Below are positions 9,674-18,403 of a stretch of 64,000 nt of DNA, piece by piece (position 1 is the first letter of the stretch; each line of letters opens with the position of its first letter). The notes below the pieces were generated by a model. The model searched no databases. It worked only from the letters and a program-made list of their open reading frames with translations, and was not told the origin of the DNA. The stretch covers positions 707,947 through 771,946 of the forward strand of contig NW_013524646.1 of the NCBI RefSeq assembly GCF_000250985.1. The letters run 5' to 3'. The translations under genes were made by a program, and so were the position numbers. This DNA comes from Nematocida parisii ERTm1. Taxonomy: Eukaryota > Microsporidia.

Positions 9674-11437
9674 TTATGACTTGCGGGATATTCTGCAAAG
9701 CACATGCAAGAGCGCATTTGTTCGAGGCTTATCAAGCGGGTGGGAGGCCTCAAGCAGGGAGCCGGACACTTTCTTTGCATACTCCAGAGAAAGAAACATA
9801 AAATACCTAGTGGAGTTCAAAGAGCTGTGCATGACCTCTAGATTTCTTGAGATAATGCGCTTTATATCAGAGGGTGTATTATCGATAAAGGTAGCATCAA
9901 ATGACACAAGACCATTAAAACTCTGTCTGTGTAAAGACATACGGCGAGTATTTTCCTCAGAGAACAAAAGAGGGATACTTAGCGTATAAGAGTTTCGAAC
10001 AGCATGGTATGCCTCCTGCCACTTCTGTATTTCACTGCTGTGCCTAGCAGTGGCTTCTTGCAGGGAGACCACCATATTCTTGGCATTCTCAACTATGTGG
10101 GAGTCTTCCTTTGGCTTCTTGTGCTCCGGCAGCAGTACCAGCTCATTTATTTTCCGCATATACATTGTGCATATTTTCTGTGTATTCTCTTCTGAAAGGC
10201 CGTCTATTTTTACATGCCCATTTGAGATGTACTTGGCAATCCATAGAAGTATCTGCTTTATTCTAGTCTTTGCAGGCTGTGATGCATTTGAGTGCCTGTA
10301 GAAGTCATCTGGTGATACCCCTCCTCCGTATATCTGGTCGTATCCAAACAAACTTTCCCTACGGGTTTGGAACACAGAGCACTTCTTCTTATCAAAGACA
10401 TCCAGAGAAAGTCTTCGTATCTTAACAGGAGACATAAAATCACCAGGGCATATACTCATTCTTTTTCTAATTACACCAGAAGAGTGCTCACTCAAATTGT
10501 GCACACCCTCGCTTAACGGCTCTGTGCGAGCAGAGAGCACTGTCTCTTTAGAAGAATGCCCAGAATTAATGGCCATATTGTGTGGTGTGTAGAGCGCTCT
10601 TTTATGGGTATCTAGCACAGATTTATGCACTGGCGTGTTCTGCATATTTGCTGCAGTGTCTATATCTATAGATCTAATGACAGAAGGTGTAATATTCATT
10701 TCATTAAGACCAGCCACGGTTCTTTTTTCTGCAGGACTGTGCTCTGTGCCTGGCTGGCCTATAGAAGCAGATTTCTCTGATACATTTTCTGGCATGTCCA
10801 CAGGTGGCTCTTTCTCTCGCAGATCTAATACATCCTTGTCCTGGCTGGAAATACTTTGTAGCGGGCTTATTTCTACTGGCGCAGCAGTATTTCTACTCTT
10901 TCCTGCTCTTCCTTTAGCAGCAGAACTTCTGCCTTTTCTTCCTCCAGAAGATGCAGCCGAGATATTTACAAGAGGTTTCTCAGCAGGGAGTGCATCTTCA
11001 GAAGTGGCTTCTACGATAGGCCCAGCCTCATGCGATTCAACACCACTAGACTTGGTAGCAGGCGTTTTGCCTCTTTTGGGTTTAGGTTTTACTGGAACCG
11101 ATGTACTAGAATCTACAGAAGGGGCGGCTGTTCTCTCTTTCTCGGGTTTATCTACCTCAAATGCGAATATAAATTTCTTTTGGCCTGGTTTTATTTTGGG
11201 TGCGTCTTTTAATATTTTTCTTTTGGCTTCTGTGCTTCTTGGAGCAGAGGAAGAAATATTCTTCTTATTTAGCGCTGGCTCTTCGTCATTGAATGTAAAT
11301 GTAAATCCAATCTGTTTGGACTTGGCTTTACTTACCCCCTTTGGGGCTGCAGCGGTCTTGGCAGAAGTCCGTTTTTCCTTACGAGGAAGTGTGTCATTCT
11401 CTGTTGTAAATACAAATCCATTGTATCCCTTATTCAT
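9674..11437 (-). CDS. DSN1: probable kinetochore protein DSN1/Mis13
   Basis: 587 residues. A long disordered Lys/Ser/Ala/Pro-rich N-terminal arm (1-310) is followed by a conserved helical region. The block AKTRIKQILLWIAKYI near residue 390 resembles the DSN1/Mis13 signature R[MLI]KQLLxW. Just upstream are three RxS-type sites (KRMSI, IRRLSL, TRRESLF), the arrangement of Aurora B-regulated basic/serine motifs in DSN1. Both are typical of the Mis12-complex subunit linking the inner kinetochore to Ndc80. The arm carries three spaced copies of an aromatic-alternating motif (see findings). Shares a 25-bp divergent promoter with aspartyl-tRNA synthetase. Alternative: another coiled-coil nuclear protein with a chance match. 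Confidence 0.6.
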   Translation of the reverse strand: MNKGYNGFVFTTENDTLPRKEKRTSAKTAAAPKGVSKAKSKQIGFTFTFNDEEPALNKKNISSSAPRSTEAKRKILKDAPKIKPGQKKFIFAFEVDKPEKERTAAPSVDSSTSVPVKPKPKRGKTPATKSSGVESHEAGPIVEATSEDALPAEKPLVNISAASSGGRKGRSSAAKGRAGKSRNTAAPVEISPLQSISSQDKDVLDLREKEPPVDMPENVSEKSASIGQPGTEHSPAEKRTVAGLNEMNITPSVIRSIDIDTAANMQNTPVHKSVLDTHKRALYTPHNMAINSGHSSKETVLSARTEPLSEGVHNLSEHSSGVIRKRMSICPGDFMSPVKIRRLSLDVFDKKKCSVFQTRRESLFGYDQIYGGGVSPDDFYRHSNASQPAKTRIKQILLWIAKYISNGHVKIDGLSEENTQKICTMYMRKINELVLLPEHKKPKEDSHIVENAKNMVVSLQEATARHSSEIQKWQEAYHAVRNSYTLSIPLLFSEENTRRMSLHRQSFNGLVSFDATFIDNTPSDIKRIISRNLEVMHSSLNSTRYFMFLSLEYAKKVSGSLLEASHPLDKPRTNALLHVLCRISRKS

Positions 11438-11462
11438 TTCAAATTAAACAAAATTTTAGAAG
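11438..11462. promoter_or_regulatory. 25-bp bidirectional promoter, DSN1-like / AspRS
   Basis: The whole space between two divergent ATGs. It contains the near-palindromic AAATTAAACAAAATTTT, so an AAATTT-type element lies close to the start on each strand. Assignment as a shared core promoter is inferred from position. Confidence 0.55.
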
Positions 11463-12863
11463 ATGAAAGTAGAAGAAATGCAAGACTACGCTCAGAAAGA
11501 GATTAGAGAGATAAGTGTGATTTCTGCTGTAGAGGAGCCAATGGCCGCCTCATTATACGGATTTATCAAGAATGTAAGGATGGCTGGAAAGAAGAAGGTT
11601 TTTATAGTGCTGAGGCAGGGACTGGACACAATACAGTGTGTAGGAAGCGTTGTTCCAGGAGAGAGCGAGAAGTACTCCCCCGAGTCATACGTGTGTGTGC
11701 AGGGCAAGATAGTCAATACAAAGACCCCTGTTCACTCATGCACAGTAAAGCATCTTGAGGTGCAGGTGGATGCGGTTTCAGTCCTCTCTGTTTCAAAGGA
11801 TCTTCCATTCCAGCTGAAAGATCTTGACTGGCTGCACAGTGAGAGGGAAAAGGACCCGCAGCTGCCAGTTGTAAACCAGTCAAAGAGGCTGGATGCTAGA
11901 TACATTGACCTACGATCCATGGAGACACAGAGTATATTCCGAGCATACTCCTCTATTCTTAGTCTATTCCGAGCGTACTTAGAGAAGAATCTGTTCATTG
12001 AGATAAAGACCCCAAAGATTCTAAAGGGTTCCTCAGAGGGCGGGTGTGAAGTGTTTCCAGTGAGCTATTTTGGCCAGCCAGCAACACTTGCACAGTCACC
12101 GCAGCTGTACAAGCAGATGGCGATTATTGGGGGCCTTGAAAGGGTCTTTGAGATAGCCCCATGCTTTAGGGCAGAGAACTCTAACACAGGCAGGCACTTA
12201 ACAGAATTCACAGGAGTGGATATAGAGATGGAGTTGAAAAATAAAACATATATAGATTTGGTAAGGTTCATATACGGAATGATTAAGTATGTTTCTGATG
12301 GAGTGCAGGAGAGAAACCAGAAGGAGCTTTCTACTATTAAAGACATTACAGCAGCAGACAATCAGACAGTCATTGCTGAAGCCCCAGTGATAATTACATT
12401 CAAGGAGGGAATAGACATACTGCGAAGCATAGGAAGGGAGGCATCATACACTGAGGACATAGGAACAGAGGATGAAAAGATCCTGGGACAAGAGGTCAGA
12501 AAGAGGTATGGCAGTGACCTGTTTGCCATGATAGAGTACCCAGAGTCTGCCCGTCCATTCTACACCAGCCTTCTTCCCTCTGACAGCAGGTACACCCAAT
12601 CCTTTGACTTTATTCTAAAGGGTGAAGAGATCACATCAGGCGCTGAAAGAATAAACATCCCAGAGACACTCAAAGAGAGAGTGCTTGCCAAGGGAATGAA
12701 GCCAGAGAGTGTGAAGGATTATATAGATGCATTTGAATTTGGAGCACCAAGGCACGGCGGGTGTGGAATAGGCCTGGAGAGAGTTGTAAAGCTGCTCACA
12801 GGGTGCACAGATATACATAAGTGCTCAATGTTCCCCAGAGACCCAAGAAGGCTGCAGCCATAA
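11463..12863 (+). CDS. DPS1: cytosolic aspartyl-tRNA synthetase
   Basis: 466 residues. N-terminal OB-fold anticodon-binding domain (about 25-115), then the class II catalytic core. Motif 2 region FEIAPCFRAENSNTGRHLTE (about 235-254) and motif 3 GIGLERVVKLLTG (about 437-449), ending in the AspRS-typical FPRDPRRLQP. The absence of an AsnRS-like tail pattern and the FRAE/RHL signature fit the archaeal/eukaryotic AspRS clade. Compared with yeast, the N-terminal extension is short. Charges tRNA-Asp with aspartate using ATP. Confidence 0.96.
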   Translation: MKVEEMQDYAQKEIREISVISAVEEPMAASLYGFIKNVRMAGKKKVFIVLRQGLDTIQCVGSVVPGESEKYSPESYVCVQGKIVNTKTPVHSCTVKHLEVQVDAVSVLSVSKDLPFQLKDLDWLHSEREKDPQLPVVNQSKRLDARYIDLRSMETQSIFRAYSSILSLFRAYLEKNLFIEIKTPKILKGSSEGGCEVFPVSYFGQPATLAQSPQLYKQMAIIGGLERVFEIAPCFRAENSNTGRHLTEFTGVDIEMELKNKTYIDLVRFIYGMIKYVSDGVQERNQKELSTIKDITAADNQTVIAEAPVIITFKEGIDILRSIGREASYTEDIGTEDEKILGQEVRKRYGSDLFAMIEYPESARPFYTSLLPSDSRYTQSFDFILKGEEITSGAERINIPETLKERVLAKGMKPESVKDYIDAFEFGAPRHGGCGIGLERVVKLLTGCTDIHKCSMFPRDPRRLQP

Positions 12864-12987
12864 TCTGAATAAATCTAAAGGACACTTCTTATTACATGCC
12901 TAGTATACTTTTATTTTAGCAAAAATTAGAAGTTATTTTGCTTCTTATTAGTTATTTCTTTACAGAGTCATTCATAGCCAGTGCTAA

Positions 12988-13042
12988 TATTTGGCGGCGT
13001 GCGTGCAGAGACAGTTGCCGCGCAGCATGTGCCCGCCAAATA
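12988..13042. other. strong GC-rich stem-loop
   Basis: A perfect 10-bp inverted repeat (TATTTGGCGG / CCGCCAAATA) whose inner arms continue to pair mainly through G-U wobbles (CGTGCGTGC against GCATGTGCC), enclosing an 18-nt loop. It stands out as a GC island in the AT-rich spacer between AspRS and tRNA-Thr. It could be a small structured RNA, a transcript 3'-end hairpin or a processing element; the wobble pairing favours RNA over a DNA cruciform. Confidence 0.45.
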
Positions 13043-13102
13043 ATATATAAGGCGGGAAAATACGTTAACAGCAGGGGTATACCAAAATAGAAGGAAAAAG
13101 AA

Positions 13103-13174
13103 AGCCTCTTGACAGAATCGAACCGCCGACCTTCAGTTTACAAGACTGACGTTATACCACTAAACCAAAGAGGC
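13103..13174 (-). tRNA. tRNA-Thr (anticodon TGT)
   Basis: Reading the minus strand, the acceptor GCCTCTT (13174 inward) pairs with AAGAGGC (13110-13104). The anticodon stem TCAGT/ACTGA encloses loop CTTGTAA, giving anticodon TGT (reads ACA, Thr). The T-arm carries GGTTCGATTC. 72 nt including the discriminator, no intron, no encoded CCA. Confidence 0.93.
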
Positions 13175-13266
13175 TTACACCAAATGGCCTGGCAGGCCCT
13201 CTAGGCGCATCTAAATGCTAATTGGCTAGAGTTTCCAGTTATATTTCGGGCCGTGGGTGTTTCAGG

Positions 13267-14016
13267 ATGGATATGTTCGTAAAGATGAAAAGGCTTCTTC
13301 TGCCAAGAAAGCGGGTAGAAATAAAAACAGAGAGACAGTCACACACACTTAATGGGTTTGTACACTTTCAGAACATTCTAAACAGCCCATATCAGGAAAG
13401 TGCTCAGCATATTAGGCGTGCAGAGAAGGAGTATGCCACTCTTATAGAAGAAATAGAAAAAGCACAGTTGGAGAAAACACACATCTTCCTTCTGTTTACC
13501 TCTCTATTTAAGCAGCTGGATGCGCTTTCCTTCCTTTCTTCAAGCAACGCAGTGCGCGTTCAGATGGTCCGGGAGGAGGTGGAGAACCTTCTAATCCAGC
13601 AGATGTACATATATGTAGAGTATATGGCACAGTGCACTGATACAATGCACAGCAGCCTATTTATTGTGCTGCTTGGCCGTGTGCCTATAAGAAAGGCGGT
13701 AGGAATAAAAATGCGGTACTTTTCCCGGCGAATGCAGAGTATGGATGGCAAGGCCCTAACCATTGTACCTGAGGAGCTTGTGTCCATAATAGAGCGGGAG
13801 TGCACCAGATACTGCACGCTTTTTGGCCTGGATGATCTTTCAGAAGAAAACCTCCTTGTGCTGGATGGGTTCCTATTTTCAATTATAAGAAAGAACCTAT
13901 GCGCATCGCAGGATGCCTTTTTCAGGTTCCGCGAGTGCATTTTAATGCGTGCCAGGTCTTCGTCTGGGTCGAGTGCTTTGCTGAGGAGGTTTAATGTAAA
14001 TTTAGATGCTTTGTGA
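13267..14016 (+). CDS. helical orphan protein
   Basis: 249 residues from the ATG at 13267. The open frame extends upstream without an ATG, so this start is chosen. An ATTTCGGG motif (13243-13250) lies about 17 bp upstream. Mostly helical with a basic N-terminus (MKRLLLPRKR), a hydrophobic central stretch around FLLFTSLFKQLDAL, and a basic Ser/Arg C-terminus (MRARSSSGSSALLRR). No signal peptide, no recognised domain. Confidence 0.65.
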   Translation: MDMFVKMKRLLLPRKRVEIKTERQSHTLNGFVHFQNILNSPYQESAQHIRRAEKEYATLIEEIEKAQLEKTHIFLLFTSLFKQLDALSFLSSSNAVRVQMVREEVENLLIQQMYIYVEYMAQCTDTMHSSLFIVLLGRVPIRKAVGIKMRYFSRRMQSMDGKALTIVPEELVSIIERECTRYCTLFGLDDLSEENLLVLDGFLFSIIRKNLCASQDAFFRFRECILMRARSSSGSSALLRRFNVNLDAL

Positions 14017-14111
14017 GTCTTTATTGTTGTAGGTGCCCCGGTTACCGCTTTTTTTATTGCACTTTATAATTGCCGGGAACTTTTTCCTGTTAAGGCAGTG
14101 CCTAAAAGGGA

Positions 14112-14396
14112 ATGTCTGTGCATATATATACAAGAGAGAATCGTGCAGATTTAAATATGATTAATAATTATAAGATAAAAGAAAATAAAATAAGAAGTAA
14201 GTTACAGGAAATAGAGCAGGACAGACCGAATATTATTTGCTGCATCAAAAACAGAAGCGACACTATGGGGGTTGACAGCCATGGCCTTCCCGTACTAGAA
14301 AGGACCCTTCTTTCTAGCATAGAGTTGGAAAAAAAATATTCCCTATTGATGGACCTATATATGTTATTAAAAGACACGTGTCAATTCGTAATATAA
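14112..14396 (+). CDS. short coiled-coil-like ORF upstream of the Gag-like gene
   Basis: 94 residues (79 if the second ATG at 14157 is used). Charged helical sequence with heptad-like leucines at the C-terminus. The TAA ends two bases before the ATG of the Gag-RNaseH gene, in a different frame; the downstream frame is also open back past this stop. It may be an independent small gene, or the first cistron of a retroelement-derived pair. No family recognised. Confidence 0.5.
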   Translation: MSVHIYTRENRADLNMINNYKIKENKIRSKLQEIEQDRPNIICCIKNRSDTMGVDSHGLPVLERTLLSSIELEKKYSLLMDLYMLLKDTCQFVI

Positions 14397-14398
14397 CC

Positions 14399-15508
14399 AT
14401 GCCGGTTCTGGACGTATTAGACACGAGAAATACCTTTTTCTGGGTTGAGTTCTTTAGGGCACAAATAGTTGAGCATAGGTGGACAGAGCACGACGCCAAG
14501 GTGTTCTTCAAGTGCTCTGTGTCTGATGATATAATTAGGGATATTGTAGGCGATCCATTCGGGCAGCCATTAAGGGACTCTGTTCGCAAGATATATGACA
14601 GGGTGTACACACAAAAGAATGTTTCCAGGCTTAAGAGAAGGCTTAAATCAATCACCTCGGGCGAGTTTATTTCACTGGAGGTGTACAAAGAAGAGCTTTC
14701 TCTGCTGGTTCGTTCATATTCTGTGTCTGTTATGCTTTCATTAGAGGAGCAGAATATACTCATCCAGAAGTACTTTTGGAAGGGTCTTTCCAGCTCTATT
14801 AAGATTCACTTGGCCAGCAGAATAGACAAAGCCTGCTCTGTGGAGAAGATCATTATGGAGGTTTTCCTGTTTAGGCAGAGGATGATTGCGAAGTACGGCA
14901 TAACCGACAAGTTTACAGGAGTAATATATGTTAAGGAGCAGTCAAACTTCGGAATGTTCCCCATGCGCAATGATCGGGCAGAGGAGGAAGAGAACAGGCA
15001 GATAGAGCAGAAGCTAAAGTTTATTGACTGCTCAAAGCCAATAGCTGCTTCATCAGTCATACCATTCCCGTCTACCAAGCCTATACTCACATGCAGTCTT
15101 CCCGTGCTTAAAAAGATTCCTTCAGGTATTGTGGTAAAGAATGACCCTTCAGAAACGCTTAAAAGAATAGTCTTATACTATAAGCATACAAAGAGAGAGA
15201 GGATATTTAAAAAGCCCATCCCAGGAAAGGCGTTCTATGTTTATACTGGATGCATTGATACGTGGGCAGCAGGGATCCTTCTGCAGGACAACAGAATCAT
15301 TTCAATTATGAAGTCTCCACTGATCGGTGAGCAACTTAACTACACTGAAACAGAAAAGTGCATTCTTGCTATAAACAAGTCAAGAAGAATCTTCCGAAAG
15401 GTAACAGGAGATGGTCAGATTGTTTTTAAGAGCGACAAGTACAACTCTTTTATCTACACAACCGAAAAAAACATTAGTTTTATTGATGGTTTCCAGATAC
15501 AGGAATAA
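14399..15508 (+). CDS. domesticated Ty3/gypsy-like Gag fused to degenerate RNase H
   Basis: 369 residues from the ATG at 14399. Residues about 10-165 look like a retrotransposon capsid (Gag): an FFRAQIVEHRWTEHDAKVFF block and later QKYFWKGLSSSIKIHLASRI, the F..GL...I...L pattern typical of Ty3/gypsy Gag. Residues about 275-365 look like the reverse-transcriptase-associated RNase H: VYTGCIDTWAAGILLQDN corresponds to the TDASDxxxGAVLxQ block, QLNYTETEKCILAI to the ExNYSxxEKExLAI block, and FKSDKYNSFIY to the TDHKSL block. The first catalytic Asp is Gly; the later Asp/Glu positions remain. Protease, reverse transcriptase and integrase are absent, and no flanking LTRs were seen. Inferred to be a co-opted host gene rather than an active element. 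Confidence 0.6.
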   Translation: MPVLDVLDTRNTFFWVEFFRAQIVEHRWTEHDAKVFFKCSVSDDIIRDIVGDPFGQPLRDSVRKIYDRVYTQKNVSRLKRRLKSITSGEFISLEVYKEELSLLVRSYSVSVMLSLEEQNILIQKYFWKGLSSSIKIHLASRIDKACSVEKIIMEVFLFRQRMIAKYGITDKFTGVIYVKEQSNFGMFPMRNDRAEEEENRQIEQKLKFIDCSKPIAASSVIPFPSTKPILTCSLPVLKKIPSGIVVKNDPSETLKRIVLYYKHTKRERIFKKPIPGKAFYVYTGCIDTWAAGILLQDNRIISIMKSPLIGEQLNYTETEKCILAINKSRRIFRKVTGDGQIVFKSDKYNSFIYTTEKNISFIDGFQIQE

Positions 15509-16008
15509 GCTTAGAAATGCTGTCTATTATTCCTTCAGCAAGAGCTTGGTGATAAAATAAATTGCTTCAAGCTATGGTTTTTGAGTTATACGCGTTTACA
15601 TACGTACAAATATTTTTCTATTGCTTCTCTTTTATATGATTAGTACATGCATCTCACTAATTGTCCTATAATAATGCAGCTCATTACTATTTCGAAAATA
15701 CCATGCAAGCTGTGCACACTCCCCTTCTACTATGTAATGGGCTAAACCAAAAAGATATGTTTGTGCTATACCTATATTATAAAGAATTTCTGTAGATTAA
15801 AAGATACTCACTCAAATATTTATACTTTATTTATAAATCAGGCGAGTGAGTGCGTTTTTATATGAAGAACCTCTTTACATGTGAAATAGTGGCTTTTTTT
15901 ATTTTCTAATATATAAATATTTTAAAAATAGCCTGCCCATTACTGGCGTATTTATTAGAATAATAGACTTGGCATATAAGGCTTAAATATATTTTATCTT
16001 TATTAAAA
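15509..16008. other. intergenic with a compound hairpin
   Basis: About 500 bp between convergent genes. At 15806-15851 an 8-bp inverted repeat ACTCACTC/GAGTGAGT encloses a second AT-rich repeat (ATTTATA/TATAAAT). Possibly a 3'-end hairpin; otherwise nothing seen. Confidence 0.4.
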
Positions 16009-18321
16009 TTAGATAGGGCGTATTAGGGAAAGAACAGAGAGATAGTTTGTAATAAGCCGTTCTGAAATGTTTTCTCTTATCTTTAGAGGGCCACTCAGCC
16101 TTTCCATGTCCAAGTCTGTTCTTCTGTAGTGAATCACTCGATTGATGAGGGCGTCTGAAATATCGTACTTTGTCTCAAGAGATGACACTAGGTCAATAAT
16201 CAGAGAAGTTGGGTCTTCCACCTCTTTAATGTATGTGATTATAGAGGATATAGGGTGGTTTCCATCCAGTATGGCATCCATGATCTCCTTGGTATTTGAT
16301 ATGTTAAATAGAGGGTTTCTTGTGTTCTCCTTCTGCATTGTGTATGGTGCCATTACTTCCTCCTCATCTATTTTTTCTCCAAGCGTGTCATACATCAGCA
16401 TTAGGCGTATTCTAGACTTGTGTGCTGGGCTAAAACATATTCCCTCGGAGATTGCTTTGCTATACTCTGTTTCTGCTGCCTGTATCTTATATGTGTTTGT
16501 GAACAGAAGAACCTGTTTATCAGTGGTGACAACCAGTTGGTTCTTATCATTTGTAATAAGGAAGTCTCTTGGAGTATATGAAAAGAGTGTTGTGGAAAGA
16601 ATACATGCTGACTGAATATCAATTACCTCCAGCACAGATCCACCGTCTGTGGATGATAGAAGAAGTAGCCAGCTAAGGTCTTCAGTCACTCTCATCTGCA
16701 CAGGCGCCCCCTCCTTCTTTTCAACTGACTTAATTATGTCACCGCTCGGACTAATAATATAGACATGGGTTTGTGTAGAGATGACAAAGTACTTGTATGC
16801 TCGGGTCTCTACGATCCTGGCAATCGCATCTGTCTCTTCTGCCTGGGCGCTGCTTTTTTCTTGCAGGCCTAGAGATCCATTAATTGGTGCTTTAGAAAGA
16901 ACTTCACCATTGTATGAATATACCAGAATTTCTGTTCTGTGAAGAACTGTGAGGGTCTTCTTAATATTGTTGAGAGAGATGGCTAAATATGGCCTTTCCT
17001 CTATTTCGCCCAGAATAAATCCCGACGCCCTTGATGCGATAAGAATCTTTACAGACGCATCTCCACTCTTTATTACCAAAGCAAAACTGTTCCCACAGAA
17101 TGAAATAGCACACTCAATATAATCCTTTGGAGTAGAATATCCTAGCTTTCCTTTGACTTGGGCTATTCCACCAACTGTTTCTTTTAGAGCGTAGATCCCC
17201 TTTGTATAACAGGCAAGAATGTTGTCTCTTGCAATGGAGAGGGATACTGGCTGCCCGTCCCCGCACATTTTAGAAATTTCTTTTAGCTGCTCATCCTTTC
17301 TCAGAGAAAGCGTGTACACTCTGCTGTTTGTAGAAATCACTAAAGTGTCTTTAAGAAACCCCATGCACTGCTTGCTGCCAAATACCACACCAGCACGCCT
17401 TTTCAGCGGGAGTATTTTTTCTTTGTGGCAATCAAGTATCTGGAGTTCATTCCTCTGTGATATGACTAAATATCCTTCACTTCCTATATACCTTGCAGTT
17501 CGCATATGCTCTTCTCCTGCTGCATCTGGTAATTTGTCCTTAAGTGCATGCCTGCTCTTAACAAATCCTTGCTCTAGGCACAGAATAATCACTTCCTTTT
17601 CTGTAAGCACTGCTAGATCCTTGCACTGGCCGCTTCTTCTAAAGTCTAGCGACTGAATCGACTCAAACGAGAACTTCTGTAGAAGAATGTCTTTTTTAAG
17701 CTGCAGAACCAATACATCGCTTGCTGTGCACACGGCTATAATCTCTGCTGAAATAGAGCAGGATACATCAACAACTGGACTACCAATCTCAGTGCATTTT
17801 AAAGTGTAGATGGCTTTATCTTTATCTACTGAGTATATGCACATCTTTCCCTGTGCTACCACAAGAACTTTATTCTTTAAAGTAAGCTGGTGCACACTTT
17901 CAAAGTGCATTGGAATATTGTTTAGTTTTGTTATTGTATACTCCAGCTGCTTCTTCTCAATCTCTTCAATCTCATTCAGATAGATTCTCACAACTGAATC
18001 ATTCAGTACTGCCACTATATACTCATCGCATGGGAAGAATGACTTTATTGCACTCCCTACCTCAATTTCTTGGATCTGCACGCCATTGTTATATATGTTA
18101 ATGGTTGTGCCAGTGGCTGTAGCCACATATCTATCTAGTGTGCAGATGTCTTTAATCGTTTCTCCCTCCTTGCACATTCCAATTGTATTGAGCTTCTCCG
18201 CTCCATACATCGTGTAAAAATTGTTTACTGCAGCTACTACACAGTAAGTATTCCCTATTTTAGCAATTGTAAATCTGGGTCCATCCAAAATGGAGGAAAT
18301 AGGCCGCTTGTACTCGAACAT
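16009..18321 (-). CDS. UTP21: WD40 protein, probable UTP21/WDR36 (SSU processome)
   Basis: 770 residues from the ATG at 18321, which follows an AAAATTTTTT element. The open frame continues upstream across the RFA2 gene but is not plausible there. The N-terminal run FTIAKIGNTYCVVAAVNNFY, then LNTIGMC, IKDICTLDRYVATATGTTI and FFPCDEYIVAVLNDSVVRIY matches the first blades of UTP21. Degenerate beta-propeller repeats continue to about 640. The C-terminal helical region resembles the UTP21 C-terminal domain (a lone helix pair, then YIKEVEDPTSLIIDLVSSL). UTP21 belongs to the UTP-B module of the U3-containing 90S pre-ribosome. WD signature dipeptides are largely lost, so another WD40 UTP protein is possible. 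Confidence 0.6.
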   Translation of the reverse strand: MFEYKRPISSILDGPRFTIAKIGNTYCVVAAVNNFYTMYGAEKLNTIGMCKEGETIKDICTLDRYVATATGTTINIYNNGVQIQEIEVGSAIKSFFPCDEYIVAVLNDSVVRIYLNEIEEIEKKQLEYTITKLNNIPMHFESVHQLTLKNKVLVVAQGKMCIYSVDKDKAIYTLKCTEIGSPVVDVSCSISAEIIAVCTASDVLVLQLKKDILLQKFSFESIQSLDFRRSGQCKDLAVLTEKEVIILCLEQGFVKSRHALKDKLPDAAGEEHMRTARYIGSEGYLVISQRNELQILDCHKEKILPLKRRAGVVFGSKQCMGFLKDTLVISTNSRVYTLSLRKDEQLKEISKMCGDGQPVSLSIARDNILACYTKGIYALKETVGGIAQVKGKLGYSTPKDYIECAISFCGNSFALVIKSGDASVKILIASRASGFILGEIEERPYLAISLNNIKKTLTVLHRTEILVYSYNGEVLSKAPINGSLGLQEKSSAQAEETDAIARIVETRAYKYFVISTQTHVYIISPSGDIIKSVEKKEGAPVQMRVTEDLSWLLLLSSTDGGSVLEVIDIQSACILSTTLFSYTPRDFLITNDKNQLVVTTDKQVLLFTNTYKIQAAETEYSKAISEGICFSPAHKSRIRLMLMYDTLGEKIDEEEVMAPYTMQKENTRNPLFNISNTKEIMDAILDGNHPISSIITYIKEVEDPTSLIIDLVSSLETKYDISDALINRVIHYRRTDLDMERLSGPLKIRENISERLITNYLSVLSLIRPI

Positions 18322-18403
18322 TAAACTGTCTAAAAAATTTTCAGTTGTAATTAAGATTATGCTGCTGTGGTACTTTTGAGCAAAAATTCTCTTTTTTCCT
18401 TGA

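Noticed and set aside
15806-15851. Compound hairpin downstream of the Gag-like gene as a retroelement LTR remnant.
   Set aside because: Only 8 bp, no second copy flanking the gene, no primer-binding site; more like a 3'-end hairpin.
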